Source: Lachnospiraceae bacterium
Lineage (GTDB): Bacteria > Bacillota > Clostridia > Lachnospirales > Lachnospiraceae
Direction of reading: 5' to 3'
Assembly: GCA_014804565.1 (NCBI GenBank)
Contig: JAAUZN010000014.1
Span: 11,486 to 18,102 of the forward strand
DNA: 6,617 bases
Below the pieces are notes generated by a model. The model was not told the origin of the DNA and did no database searches. It saw nothing but the letters and a program-made list of their open reading frames with translations. Each line of letters begins with the position of its first letter. Positions within the stretch are counted from its first letter, which is position 1. Position numbers and translations under genes: made by a program. Below, one piece after another: positions 1 through 6,617 of the stretch.

Positions 1-3000
1 CGTTTGCGGACGGCTTCTATCAGAAACCGATCAGGGAGACCTATGAAAAATATCTTGCTGTCAGGGAAGAAATCTTTGCGGGCAGAGAGGACAAGTTTGT
101 CTGTCTGATGGATCTGGCGCTGATGGCAATGCGGAAGTTGAAGAAAGACGGAAAACTTGACGATATGGAGGAATCCGATGAGATCAACGCCTGCTCCGTG
201 GTGGTGCCGGTGGAGATGGACTACGGAGATGGGCCCGTGACCGAGGAGTGGCTGGTCTTTTTCAAGAATGAGACCCACAATCATCCCACGGAGATCGAGC
301 CTTTCGGCGGCGCGGCTACCTGCCTGGGCGGTGCGATCCGCGATCCGCTTTCTGGAAGAGGCTATGTGTATCAGGCGATGCGTGTGACCGGTGCGGCGGA
401 TCCCACGGTGCCGGTGGCGGATACCCTGAAGGGCAAGCTTCCCCAGAAGAAACTGGTGCGGGGGGCGGCGAACGGTTATTCCTCCTACGGAAACCAGATC
501 GGTTTGGCGACCGGATTGGTCAAAGAGATATATCATCCCAATTATGTGGCGAAACGTATGGAGATCGGTGCGGTCATGGGTGCAGCGCCGAGAAAGAACG
601 TGATCCGGAAGAATTCTGATCCGGGAGATATCATCATCCTGCTGGGCGGCAGGACCGGGCGTGACGGCTGCGGCGGTGCCACAGGCTCTTCCAAGGTGCA
701 CACAGAGAGTTCGATCAATACCTGCGGTGCCGAAGTACAGAAGGGTAACGCGCCTACGGAGAGAAAGCTGCAGAGACTTTTCAGGCGCGAGGAGGTAAGC
801 CGCCTGATCAAGAAGTGTAATGATTTCGGCGCAGGCGGTGTGTCGGTGGCTATCGGAGAACTGGCGGACGGCCTGGTGGTGGATCTGGACAAGGTGCCGA
901 AAAAATATGCCGGACTGGACGGGACGGAGCTTGCGATCTCTGAGTCGCAAGAGCGTATGGCGGTGGTGGTTTCCGCAGATCATGTAGATATCTTTTTGGA
1001 ATATGCGAAGGAGGAGAATCTGGAGGCAGTGCCGGTGGCGGAGGTGACAGAAGAGCCGCGGCTGGTTCTTACATGGCGTGGCAAAAAGATCGTGGACATT
1101 GCCAGAGCCTTTCTGGATACCAACGGTGCGCATCAGGAGACGGATGTCTTCGTGGAGATGCCCGACGAGAAGGATAATTACCTGAAGAAGATAGCGACAC
1201 CCGCAGTGGCGGAAGCCCTTTCTAAAGGTGATGTGCAGGCGGCATGGCTGTCCCTTCTTGGCGATCTGAATGTGTGCTCCCAGAAGGGACTGGTGGAGAT
1301 GTTTGACGCTTCCATCGGCGCAGGCAGCGTATACATGCCATATGGCGGCAAATATCAGCTCACGGAGACACAGGCTATGGTGGCCAAGCTGCCCACACTT
1401 TCGGGCAAAACAGATACCGTGACTATGATGAGTTATGGCTTCGACCCTTATCTGTCCAGCTGGAGCCCTTACCACGGTGCGATTTATGCGGTGACCGAAT
1501 CCATGGCAAAGATCGTGGCAAATGGTGGAGATTACCGGACGATCCGCTTCACCTTCCAGGAGTATTTCAGGCGCATGAGCGGGGAACCTTCCCGTTGGAG
1601 TCAGCCCTTTGCGGCGCTTCTGGGCGCTTACGATGCACAGATGGGGTACGGACTACCCTCCATTGGGGGTAAGGATTCCATGTCCGGGACCTTCAATGAC
1701 ATCGACGTGCCGCCCACATTGGTATCCTTTGCGGTGGATGTGAATCGCAGCGGCAACATCGTCACTCCCGAATTAAAATATCCGGGGGATCGGCTGGTTC
1801 GCTTCCGTATACCGAAGGATGCGTATGATCTGCCGGTCTATGACGGGGTGATGGCACTGTATGATAAGATTATGACATTGATGTCAGAGAGAACTGACAC
1901 TGTTGACATAAATGGAATTCCTGTGAAAATGCCCAAAAGAAAGATTGTGGCGGCGTATGCGCTGGATGCGAAGGGTGTGGCGGCAGCTGTGAGCAAGATG
2001 GCTTTTGGTAACGGTTTGGGCGTAGCAGTGGACTCTTCTTATAAGAAAGAATCTCTGTTTGACAATGGTCTGGGAGACATTCTGGTGGAAATGCCTGCCG
2101 GGGAGGTGCACACTTTAAAGACGCTGGGCGTCGATTATGAAGAAATCGGTACGGTGACGGCGGACGGCATCTTCAGCTATGGTTCCATGAAGCTCACCGG
2201 AAAAGATGCCAGAGAGGTATGGAGCGGGAAGCTGGATAAGGTATTCCCCTACACGGCGGGAAAGGATAAGCAGCCGGTGGCATCTCCGCTGTATGAGACA
2301 AAGGAACTCTATGTATGTAAGCATAAGGTGGCAAAGCCCACCGTATTCATACCGGTATTTCCGGGAACCAACTGTGAGTATGACAGCGCAAAGGCATTCG
2401 AGAATGCCGGAGCGGAAGCGGTCGTGAAGGTATTTAAAAACCAGACGGCGGCGGATATCAGAGAGAGCGTGGAGGTTTTTGAAAAGGCCATCGCACAGGC
2501 ACAGATCATCATGTTCCCGGGCGGTTTTTCTGCGGGCGACGAGCCGGACGGTTCCGCCAAGTTTTTTGCTACAGCGTTTCAGAATGAAAAGATCAAAGAG
2601 GCAGTGATGAAGCTGCTGCAGCAGCGGGATGGCCTGGCGTTGGGAATCTGTAACGGTTTCCAGGCGCTGATCAAGCTGGGACTGGTGCCTCATGGAGAGA
2701 TCGTGGGACAGAAGGAGGATTCTCCTACGCTGACCTTTAACACGGTGAACCGCCACATTTCCAAGATGGCATATCTGAGGGTGGTTTCCAACAAGTCTCC
2801 CTGGCTTGCGGGCGCGGAACTTGGTCAAACTTATGTAAACCCGGCATCTCATGGGGAGGGCCGTTTTGTGGCACCGAAGGAGTGGATCGACAAGCTTTTT
2901 GCCAATGGGCAGGTGGCGACCCAGTATGCGGATGCGGACGGTAACGTCTCTATGGATGAGGAGTGGAATATCAATGGCTCCTACGCATCCATTGAGGGAA

Positions 3001-3131
3001 TTACCTCTCCCGATGGTCGATGCCTTGGCAAGATGGCGCATGCGGAGAGAAGAGGCGAGGCCGTGGCGATCAATATCTTTGGTAATCAGGATATGAAGAT
3101 CTTTGAGAGCGGCGTGGCGTATTTTAAATAA
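1..3131 (+). CDS. purL: Phosphoribosylformylglycinamidine synthase, single-chain form (5' end outside window)
   Basis: Cytosolic enzyme of purine synthesis: FGAR + ATP + glutamine gives FGAM. The frame is open from base 3, so the ATG at 108 is internal. About 1,042 residues are visible; single-chain Gram-positive PurL proteins are roughly 1,250, so about 200 residues including the PurS-like N-terminal domain lie upstream. Seen in order: the first ATP-binding synthase half with ETHNHP (nt 270-287), a glycine-rich GGRTGRDGCGGATGSS (645-692), DFGAGGVSVAIGELADG (822-872) and SESQERM (about 939-959); the second half with SWSPYHG and GGKDSMSG (about 1450-1690); then the class I glutaminase from about 2340, with FPGTNCEYD, FPGGFSAGDE, the nucleophile Cys in GICNGFQ (codon 2649), SHGEGRF, and His/Glu of the triad in MAHAERR (codons 3039 and 3045). 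The triad is complete, so the enzyme should be active. No terminator follows the TAA; the trp promoter begins six bases later. Confidence 0.97.
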   Translation, partial: FADGFYQKPIRETYEKYLAVREEIFAGREDKFVCLMDLALMAMRKLKKDGKLDDMEESDEINACSVVVPVEMDYGDGPVTEEWLVFFKNETHNHPTEIEPFGGAATCLGGAIRDPLSGRGYVYQAMRVTGAADPTVPVADTLKGKLPQKKLVRGAANGYSSYGNQIGLATGLVKEIYHPNYVAKRMEIGAVMGAAPRKNVIRKNSDPGDIIILLGGRTGRDGCGGATGSSKVHTESSINTCGAEVQKGNAPTERKLQRLFRREEVSRLIKKCNDFGAGGVSVAIGELADGLVVDLDKVPKKYAGLDGTELAISESQERMAVVVSADHVDIFLEYAKEENLEAVPVAEVTEEPRLVLTWRGKKIVDIARAFLDTNGAHQETDVFVEMPDEKDNYLKKIATPAVAEALSKGDVQAAWLSLLGDLNVCSQKGLVEMFDASIGAGSVYMPYGGKYQLTETQAMVAKLPTLSGKTDTVTMMSYGFDPYLSSWSPYHGAIYAVTESMAKIVANGGDYRTIRFTFQEYFRRMSGEPSRWSQPFAALLGAYDAQMGYGLPSIGGKDSMSGTFNDIDVPPTLVSFAVDVNRSGNIVTPELKYPGDRLVRFRIPKDAYDLPVYDGVMALYDKIMTLMSERTDTVDINGIPVKMPKRKIVAAYALDAKGVAAAVSKMAFGNGLGVAVDSSYKKESLFDNGLGDILVEMPAGEVHTLKTLGVDYEEIGTVTADGIFSYGSMKLTGKDAREVWSGKLDKVFPYTAGKDKQPVASPLYETKELYVCKHKVAKPTVFIPVFPGTNCEYDSAKAFENAGAEAVVKVFKNQTAADIRESVEVFEKAIAQAQIIMFPGGFSAGDEPDGSAKFFATAFQNEKIKEAVMKLLQQRDGLALGICNGFQALIKLGLVPHGEIVGQKEDSPTLTFNTVNRHISKMAYLRVVSNKSPWLAGAELGQTYVNPASHGEGRFVAPKEWIDKLFANGQVATQYADADGNVSMDEEWNINGSYASIEGITSPDGRCLGKMAHAERRGEAVAINIFGNQDMKIFESGVAYFK

Positions 3132-3137
3132 AAAGCC

Positions 3138-3166
3138 TTGACAGCCTTTTTCTCAGGTGGTATTCT
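3138..3166 (+). promoter_or_regulatory. Sigma-A-type promoter for the trp operon leader
   Basis: There is a perfect -35 box TTGACA (3138-3143), a 17-base spacer, and a -10 box TATTCT (3161-3166, four of six consensus bases). The -10 is preceded by TGG, which gives the TG dinucleotide of an extended -10. Transcription would start near 3173, about 15 bases before the first paired bases of the T-box leader, as expected. The -35 lies only six bases after the purL stop codon. The start site is inferred from spacing, not seen directly. Confidence 0.8.
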
Positions 3167-3388
3167 ATAGAAAATTTAATGTGGTAAACCGTTGAAGCGG
3201 AGATAAAGGTGATGATGCCTTTACAGAGAGCCTGTGTTGCTGAGAGTCAGGTGAGAAACAAGTCATCAAATGGACCGCTGAGGGTGCAGTCAAATGCGCA
3301 TGGCGCAGAGTATTCTGCAACGTATGGCCCGCGTCAGAGGCCGGGGATATGCTGGTATCCTGCTAAGGGCACGAAGTTGTTTCGTGAA

Positions 3389-3426
3389 TCAAGGTGGCAC
3401 CGCGGATTGTAATGATTCGTCCTTGA
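3389..3426 (+). promoter_or_regulatory. T-box antiterminator element
   Basis: The conserved T-box sequence AAGGTGGCACCGCGG (3391-3405) folds with the 5' arm of the terminator. Helix A1 is TCAAGG (3389-3394) with CCTTGA (3421-3426). The canonical 7-base bulge TGGCACC spans 3395-3401. Helix A2 is GCGGAT (3402-3407) with ATTCGT (3415-3420), including two G-U pairs. The bulge TGGC would pair with the GCCA end of an uncharged tRNA. The C matches a G discriminator base, which is what bacterial tRNA-Trp carries. Bases 3419-3426 are shared with the terminator, so the two structures exclude each other. Confidence 0.94.
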
Positions 3427-3462
3427 CAGAATGATAAGTTCTGTCAAGGACTTTTTTTTTTT
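3419..3462 (+). terminator. Rho-independent T-box terminator before trpE
   Basis: A perfect 13-bp stem pairs GTCCTTGACAGAA (3419-3431) with TTCTGTCAAGGAC (3439-3451) around a 7-base loop, followed by 11 consecutive T's (3452-3462). It forms when charged tRNA-Trp fails to stabilise the antiterminator and should stop transcription just before the trpE ribosome binding site. It is also the only intrinsic terminator visible downstream of purL. Confidence 0.97.
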
Positions 3463-3476
3463 GAAAGGAGTATACC

Positions 3477-4940
3477 ATGAAATTTTCACCATCCATAGAG
3501 GAAGTACAAAAGATCGCGGCCGCCGGAGCGTACAAGGCGCTCCCGGTAAGCTGTGAGATGCTCTCGGATATCTGTACGCCCATCGAGGCGCTTCGGATCT
3601 TAAAAAATGTATCCTCTCACTGTTATCTGTTAGAGTCAGTGGCGGAGAAGGAAAAGTGGGGACGATACACGTTTCTGGGATACGATCCCAAGATGGGGAT
3701 CACCTGCGTGGACGGCGAGATGAAGGTGGGGGATGTCACCCTGCACACAGAGGATCCGTCCGAAAAGCTGCGGGAGATCCTTTCCGAGTATAAGAGTCCC
3801 AGACTGCCCGGGCTTCCCTCCTTTACCGGAGGGCTGGTAGGATATTTTTCCTACGACTATCTGGGCTACAGCGAACCCACCATCCGGACGGGAGTACCGG
3901 ATACGGAGGCCTTTAAGGATGTGGATCTGATGCTCTTTGACAAGGTGATCGCCTTTGACAATTTCAGACAGAAGATCATCCTGATCGTGAACATGCCGCT
4001 TGCGGAGGGAGAGACCGGCTATAACAGAGCGGTGCGGGAACTGAAACAGATGGCGGATCTTCTGCGCACAGGGGAGAAGAAGAAAGAAGATGTTGGGCGT
4101 CTTACGGGAGAGGTGAAGCCTCTGTTCGACGAGGCGGCCTACTGCGATATCGTGGAGCGGGCCAAGCGCCATATCCGGGAGGGAGATATTTTTCAGATCG
4201 TGCTCTCCAATCGGCTGGAGGCGCCCTTTGAAGGAAGTTTGCTAAACACTTATCGGGTTTTGCGTACCGTGAATCCGTCCCCCTATATGTTCTATTTTGC
4301 GGGCACGGATGTGGAGGTGGCGGGAGCGTCGCCGGAGACGCTGGTGAAGCTGGAAGACGGTGTATTGCACACCTTTCCGCTGGCAGGCACGAGGCCTCGA
4401 GGAAAGACAGAGGCGGAGGATCTGGCTTTGGAGAAAGAGCTTCTGCAGGATCCCAAGGAGCTGGCGGAGCATAATATGCTGGTGGATCTGGGACGGAATG
4501 ATCTGGGAAAGGTCAGCAAGTTCGGGACAGTGCAGGTGGAAAAGCTGCACTCCATTGAGAGATACTCCCATGTGATGCACATTGGTTCTACGGTGCGGGG
4601 AGAGATCAGAGAGGATCTGGATGCGCTGGATGCCATCGAGGCAGTGCTCCCTGCGGGAACCCTGTCCGGGGCACCGAAGATCAGGGCCTGTCAGCTGATC
4701 GGTGAGCTGGAGCAGAATAAGAGAGGAATCTACGGCGGCGCCATAGGCTACATTGATTTTACCGGCAATATGGATACCTGTATCGCCATCCGTATCGCCT
4801 ACCGGAAGAACGGGAAGGTGTTTGTCAGGAGCGGTGCAGGGATCGTGGCGGACTCGGATCCGGAGAAGGAATACAACGAGTGCATCAACAAGGCGAAGGC
4901 GGTGATCCGGGCACTGGAGCTGTGTGAGGAAGGAGAATAG
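3477..4940 (+). CDS. trpE: Anthranilate synthase component I
   Basis: Chorismate-binding subunit of anthranilate synthase. It makes anthranilate from chorismate and ammonia delivered by TrpG, the first committed step of tryptophan synthesis, in the cytosol. The 487 residues are normal family length. The ATG at 3477 sits six bases after AGGAG (3466-3470). The N-terminal domain has LLES (residues 51-54), the element whose Ser is tied to Trp feedback inhibition in studied TrpE proteins, and GGLVGYFSYD (118-127). The catalytic domain has NPSPYMFY (266-273), GASPETLV (283-290), PLAGTRPRG (301-309), the metal/substrate region AEHNMLVDLGRND (330-342), LPAGTLSGAPKIRA (391-404), GIYGGAIGY (417-425) and RSGAGIVADS (451-460). 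The Ala in PLAGT argues for TrpE over aminodeoxychorismate synthase PabB, which typically has Lys there. The T-box upstream and trpG/trpD downstream agree. Confidence 0.97.
   Translation: MKFSPSIEEVQKIAAAGAYKALPVSCEMLSDICTPIEALRILKNVSSHCYLLESVAEKEKWGRYTFLGYDPKMGITCVDGEMKVGDVTLHTEDPSEKLREILSEYKSPRLPGLPSFTGGLVGYFSYDYLGYSEPTIRTGVPDTEAFKDVDLMLFDKVIAFDNFRQKIILIVNMPLAEGETGYNRAVRELKQMADLLRTGEKKKEDVGRLTGEVKPLFDEAAYCDIVERAKRHIREGDIFQIVLSNRLEAPFEGSLLNTYRVLRTVNPSPYMFYFAGTDVEVAGASPETLVKLEDGVLHTFPLAGTRPRGKTEAEDLALEKELLQDPKELAEHNMLVDLGRNDLGKVSKFGTVQVEKLHSIERYSHVMHIGSTVRGEIREDLDALDAIEAVLPAGTLSGAPKIRACQLIGELEQNKRGIYGGAIGYIDFTGNMDTCIAIRIAYRKNGKVFVRSGAGIVADSDPEKEYNECINKAKAVIRALELCEEGE
4930..4935 (+). promoter_or_regulatory. 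Ribosome binding site that fixes the trpG start
   Basis: AAGGAG lies inside the last codons of trpE, six bases before ATG 4942. It selects that ATG over an in-frame GTG at 4924, which would overlap trpE, has no comparable site ahead of it, and would add six residues (MRKENS) before the conserved [11 protein letters not shown] start of TrpG. Confidence 0.85.
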
Positions 4941-4941
4941 T

Positions 4942-5514
4942 ATGATCCTACTGATTGATAATTATGATAGCTTTTCCTATAATCTGTATCAGCTCATCGG
5001 GGAGATCAATCCTGATATCAAGGTGATCCGCAACGATGAGATGACCGTGGAGGAGATCGCAGCGCTTTCACCGGCACAGATCATTCTCTCACCGGGACCC
5101 GGCAGGCCGGAGCAGGCGGGTATCATTATGGAGGCGGCCCGGGTCTTGGGAAAACGGATTCCCATGCTGGGGGTGTGCCTCGGGCATCAGGCCATCTGCG
5201 CAGCTTTCGGGGCGGTGATCACCTACGCCTCCGAACTGATGCACGGGAAGCAGTCGGAGATCACTTTTGACAAGGACTGTCCCCTGTTTCGGGGCTGCCC
5301 GGAAAAAATGCTGGTGGCACGATATCATTCTCTGGCGGCGGATGCAGATACGATCCCGGACTGCCTGCAGGTCACGGCGCGCACGACGGACGGGGAAGTG
5401 ATGGCAGTACAGCACAGAGAATATCCCATTTATGGGGTGCAGTTTCATCCGGAGTCCATCATGACCCCGGAGGGAGGCAGGATGCTTCGTAACTTCATAG
5501 AATTATCAAAGTAA
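4942..5514 (+). CDS. trpG: Anthranilate synthase component II (glutamine amidotransferase)
   Basis: Class I glutaminase subunit that hydrolyses glutamine and passes ammonia to TrpE. The 190 residues are the normal length for a free-standing TrpG, not fused to TrpD as in some enterobacteria. Visible motifs: [13 protein letters not shown] at the N-terminus (residues 3-15), [11 protein letters not shown] including the oxyanion-region PGPG (51-54), the nucleophile elbow GVCLGHQ with Cys79, MHGK (100-103), RYHSL (127-131), and FHPES with catalytic His169 and Glu171. The triad is complete. The start is one base after the trpE TAG, with its ribosome binding site inside trpE, so translation of the two subunits is probably coupled. 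In some bacteria one such subunit also serves PabB for folate synthesis; nothing in the window decides whether that happens here. Confidence 0.96.
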   Translation: MILLIDNYDSFSYNLYQLIGEINPDIKVIRNDEMTVEEIAALSPAQIILSPGPGRPEQAGIIMEAARVLGKRIPMLGVCLGHQAICAAFGAVITYASELMHGKQSEITFDKDCPLFRGCPEKMLVARYHSLAADADTIPDCLQVTARTTDGEVMAVQHREYPIYGVQFHPESIMTPEGGRMLRNFIELSK

Positions 5515-5528
5515 TCTTTATATCGTAA

Positions 5529-5544
5529 GAGGCGCAAAAGCCTC
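5529..5544 (+). other. Small hairpin in the trpG-trpD gap
   Basis: GAGGC (5529-5533) pairs with GCCTC (5540-5544) around a GCAAAA loop in the 46-base gap. No T-run follows, so it is not an intrinsic terminator. It ends six bases before the GGAGG (5550-5554) of trpD. It could affect mRNA processing or trpD translation, or mean nothing; a 5-bp stem is weak evidence. Confidence 0.3.
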
Positions 5545-5560
5545 GGAATGGAGGAAGAAA

Positions 5561-6577
5561 ATGATCAAAGAAGCAATTGAAAAAATCGCAAACAAAGGAG
5601 ATCTCACCTACGACGAAGCTTACACGGTGATGAATGAGATCATGAGCGGAGAGACCACCCCGACTCAGAATGCCGCATTTCTTGCGGCGCTGTCCACCAA
5701 GAGCACGAAGGCGGAGACCACCGATGAGATCGCAGGCTGTGCGGCGGCTATGCGGGATCACGCCATGAAGATGAAGACAGATCTGGATATTTTTGAGATT
5801 GTCGGAACCGGCGGTGACAATGCCCAGAGCTTTAATATCTCCACCACCTCGGCATTGGTCTGCGCGGCGGGCGGCATGAAGGTGGCGAAACACGGCAATC
5901 GGGCGGCTTCTTCTAAGTGTGGCACGGCGGACTGCCTGGAAGCGCTGGGCGTGAATATCGATCAGAGCCCTGAACTGTGCGAGAAGCTTTTACGCGAGGT
6001 GGGCATGTGCTTCTTCTTTGCCCAGAAATATCACACTTCCATGAAATATGTGGGGCCGATCCGCAAGGAGCTGGGCTTCCGTACCGTGTTCAATATTCTG
6101 GGTCCTCTGACTAATCCCGGCAGTCCGAAGCGTCAGCTTTTGGGCGTCTATGACGAGTATCTGGTGGAGCCTCTGGCACAGGTGCTCATCAGCCTTGGCG
6201 TGGAGCGGGGCATGGTGGTGTACGGGCAGGATAAGCTGGATGAGATTTCCATGAGTGCGCCCACCTCGATCTGTGAGTTTAAGGACGGCTGGTTTAAGAC
6301 CTACACGATCTGTCCGGAGGATTTCGGTTTTGAACGCTGTACCAAGGCGGACCTGGTGGGAGGAACACCGGAGGAAAATGCAAAGATAACACTTGATATT
6401 TTAAACGGCGAAAAGGGACATAAGAGAAACGCCGTACTGCTGAACGCAGGAGCCGCCCTCTACATTGACGGCAAGGCGGACAGCATGAAGGAGGGCGTGG
6501 CGCTGGCGGCTGAGATCATTGATTCCGGCAAGGCGGCAAAGACCCTGGAGCAGTTTATCGCATTGAGTAATGCTTAA
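5561..6577 (+). CDS. trpD: Anthranilate phosphoribosyltransferase
   Basis: Transfers the phosphoribosyl group of PRPP to anthranilate, giving N-(5'-phosphoribosyl)anthranilate, the second step of the tryptophan branch. The 338 residues are typical of the stand-alone enzyme. ATG 5561 is six bases after GGAGG (5550-5554). An N-terminal helical region (about 1-65) carries [19 protein letters not shown]-binding motifs follow: GTGGD (82-86), NISTTSA (92-98) and [15 protein letters not shown] (110-124). The anthranilate region [18 protein letters not shown] (151-168) includes conserved His158 and Arg168, then [15 protein letters not shown] (172-186). The metal-binding Asp-Glu is residues 227-228 in GQDKLDEIS. 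Two positions differ from the consensus I know (Ala115 where Ser is common, Lys225 where Gly is common); both look tolerable. The order after trpE-trpG and the 46-base gap support one operon. The related enzyme pyrimidine-nucleoside phosphorylase is excluded by motifs and context. Confidence 0.96.
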   Translation: MIKEAIEKIANKGDLTYDEAYTVMNEIMSGETTPTQNAAFLAALSTKSTKAETTDEIAGCAAAMRDHAMKMKTDLDIFEIVGTGGDNAQSFNISTTSALVCAAGGMKVAKHGNRAASSKCGTADCLEALGVNIDQSPELCEKLLREVGMCFFFAQKYHTSMKYVGPIRKELGFRTVFNILGPLTNPGSPKRQLLGVYDEYLVEPLAQVLISLGVERGMVVYGQDKLDEISMSAPTSICEFKDGWFKTYTICPEDFGFERCTKADLVGGTPEENAKITLDILNGEKGHKRNAVLLNAGAALYIDGKADSMKEGVALAAEIIDSGKAAKTLEQFIALSNA

Positions 6578-6597
6578 ATAGAGGAAGGAAGCCCAGT

Positions 6598-6617
6598 ATG
6601 AAAAATATTTTGGAACA
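6598..6617 (+). CDS. Start of the next trp operon gene, probably indole-3-glycerol-phosphate synthase (3' end outside window)
   Basis: ATG 6598 follows AAGGA (6585-6589) at eight bases and opens a frame reading MKNILE before the window ends. It starts 20 bases after the trpD stop codon, as an operon partner would. In many Firmicutes trpC follows trpD, and TrpC proteins often start with a similar short Asn-Ile-Leu stretch. Six residues cannot prove identity, so no symbol is assigned; trpF or another trp gene is the alternative. Confidence 0.6.

Larger units (their letters stand above)
3173..3462 (+). promoter_or_regulatory. tRNA-Trp-sensing T-box riboswitch leader of trpEGD
   Basis: This is a complete T-box leader that binds uncharged tRNA-Trp and controls termination before trpE. 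Stem I has a base helix AGCGG (3196-3200) with CCGCT (3275-3279). It is flanked by a kink-turn: bulge GTT (3191-3193) and tandem G-A pairs from GA (3194-3195) and GA (3280-3281). The specifier TGG (3271-3273) is followed by the usual purine, and TGG is the only Trp codon. The distal arm has TGATGA (3210-3215) with TCATCA (3263-3268), and the AGAGAG and GCTGAGAG elements of the apical region (about 3225-3247). Stem II-like pairings are TGCAG/CTGCA (3285-3289, 3315-3319) enclosing TGCGC/GCGCA (3295-3299, 3303-3307). Further pairings in 3321-3360 fit the IIA/B pseudoknot, which I did not resolve. Stem III is CACGAA/TTCGTG (3370-3375, 3381-3386). It ends in the antiterminator and terminator listed separately. 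Confidence 0.96.

Noticed and set aside
108..110. ATG at 108 as the start of purL
   Set aside because: The same frame is open back to base 3 and encodes plausible PurL sequence (FADGFYQKPIRETYEKY). The protein would otherwise lack its N-terminal domains.
2115..3041. Long open frame on the - strand (308 codons) opposite the 3' part of purL
   Set aside because: It lies wholly inside the conserved purL glutaminase and adjacent domain. Its translation is rich in Arg, His and Leu with no recognisable motif, as expected for the shadow of a GC-rich gene.
3130..3151. A-rich and T-rich arms AAAAAG / CTTTTT just after purL as a purL terminator
   Set aside because: The stem would be six weak, almost all A-T pairs, the inner bases do not pair, and the segment coincides with the trp -35 region. 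It is unlikely to terminate transcription.
3209..3412. 67-codon frame in the trp leader with several Trp codons, a possible attenuator leader peptide
   Set aside because: It overlaps Stem I through the T-box sequence. The Trp codons are scattered rather than tandem, its GTG start has no good ribosome binding site, and RNA structure explains the sequence better.
3423..3428. Second TTGACA in the terminator stem as a promoter directly ahead of trpE
   Set aside because: No acceptable -10 box lies 16-18 bases downstream (the sequence there is the terminator 3' arm and T-run), and the sequence is explained by the terminator and antiterminator pairing.
3636..4172. 178-codon - strand frame inside trpE, and other - strand frames inside trpE, trpG and trpD
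   Set aside because: All are embedded in well-conserved genes, have no recognisable motif, and show no promoter or ribosome binding site that I could find.

Overview
The window reads as an ordinary chromosomal stretch from a Gram-positive anaerobe of the class Clostridia, most likely Lachnospiraceae. This is an inference from three things: a single-chain glutamine-dependent FGAM synthase (PurL with its glutaminase fused at the C-terminus), a tryptophan T-box riboswitch ahead of trpE, and strong AGGAG-type ribosome binding sites before ATG starts in moderately GC-rich DNA. All genes lie on the + strand and all look intact, apart from the two cut by the window edges.

Layout: positions 1-3131 hold the 3' five-sixths of purL (purine synthesis). 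The 345-base gap that follows is fully occupied. A sigma-A-type promoter starts six bases after the purL stop codon, then comes a complete T-box leader: Stem I with a kink-turn and a TGG (Trp) specifier codon, Stem II-type helices, Stem III, the T-box antiterminator, and a 13-bp terminator with 11 T's. Next come trpE (3477-4940), trpG (4942-5514) and trpD (5561-6577). The first six codons of another gene, by position probably trpC, start at 6598.

How the genes work together: TrpE and TrpG form anthranilate synthase (chorismate + glutamine to anthranilate). TrpD transfers phosphoribosyl from PRPP to anthranilate, and the next gene would continue the pathway. The T-box should sense uncharged tRNA-Trp and allow read-through into trpEGD only when charged tRNA-Trp is scarce. 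TrpE also keeps the LLES element associated with tryptophan feedback inhibition, so transcriptional and allosteric control probably coexist.

I found no mobile element, CRISPR array, tRNA or rRNA gene, phage gene or unknown gene. I see no evidence of a previously undescribed system. The points most worth checking are the compact purL-trp junction, where the T-box terminator seems to be the only terminator downstream of purL, and a 9-base repeat that could let purL read-through RNA interfere with that terminator.
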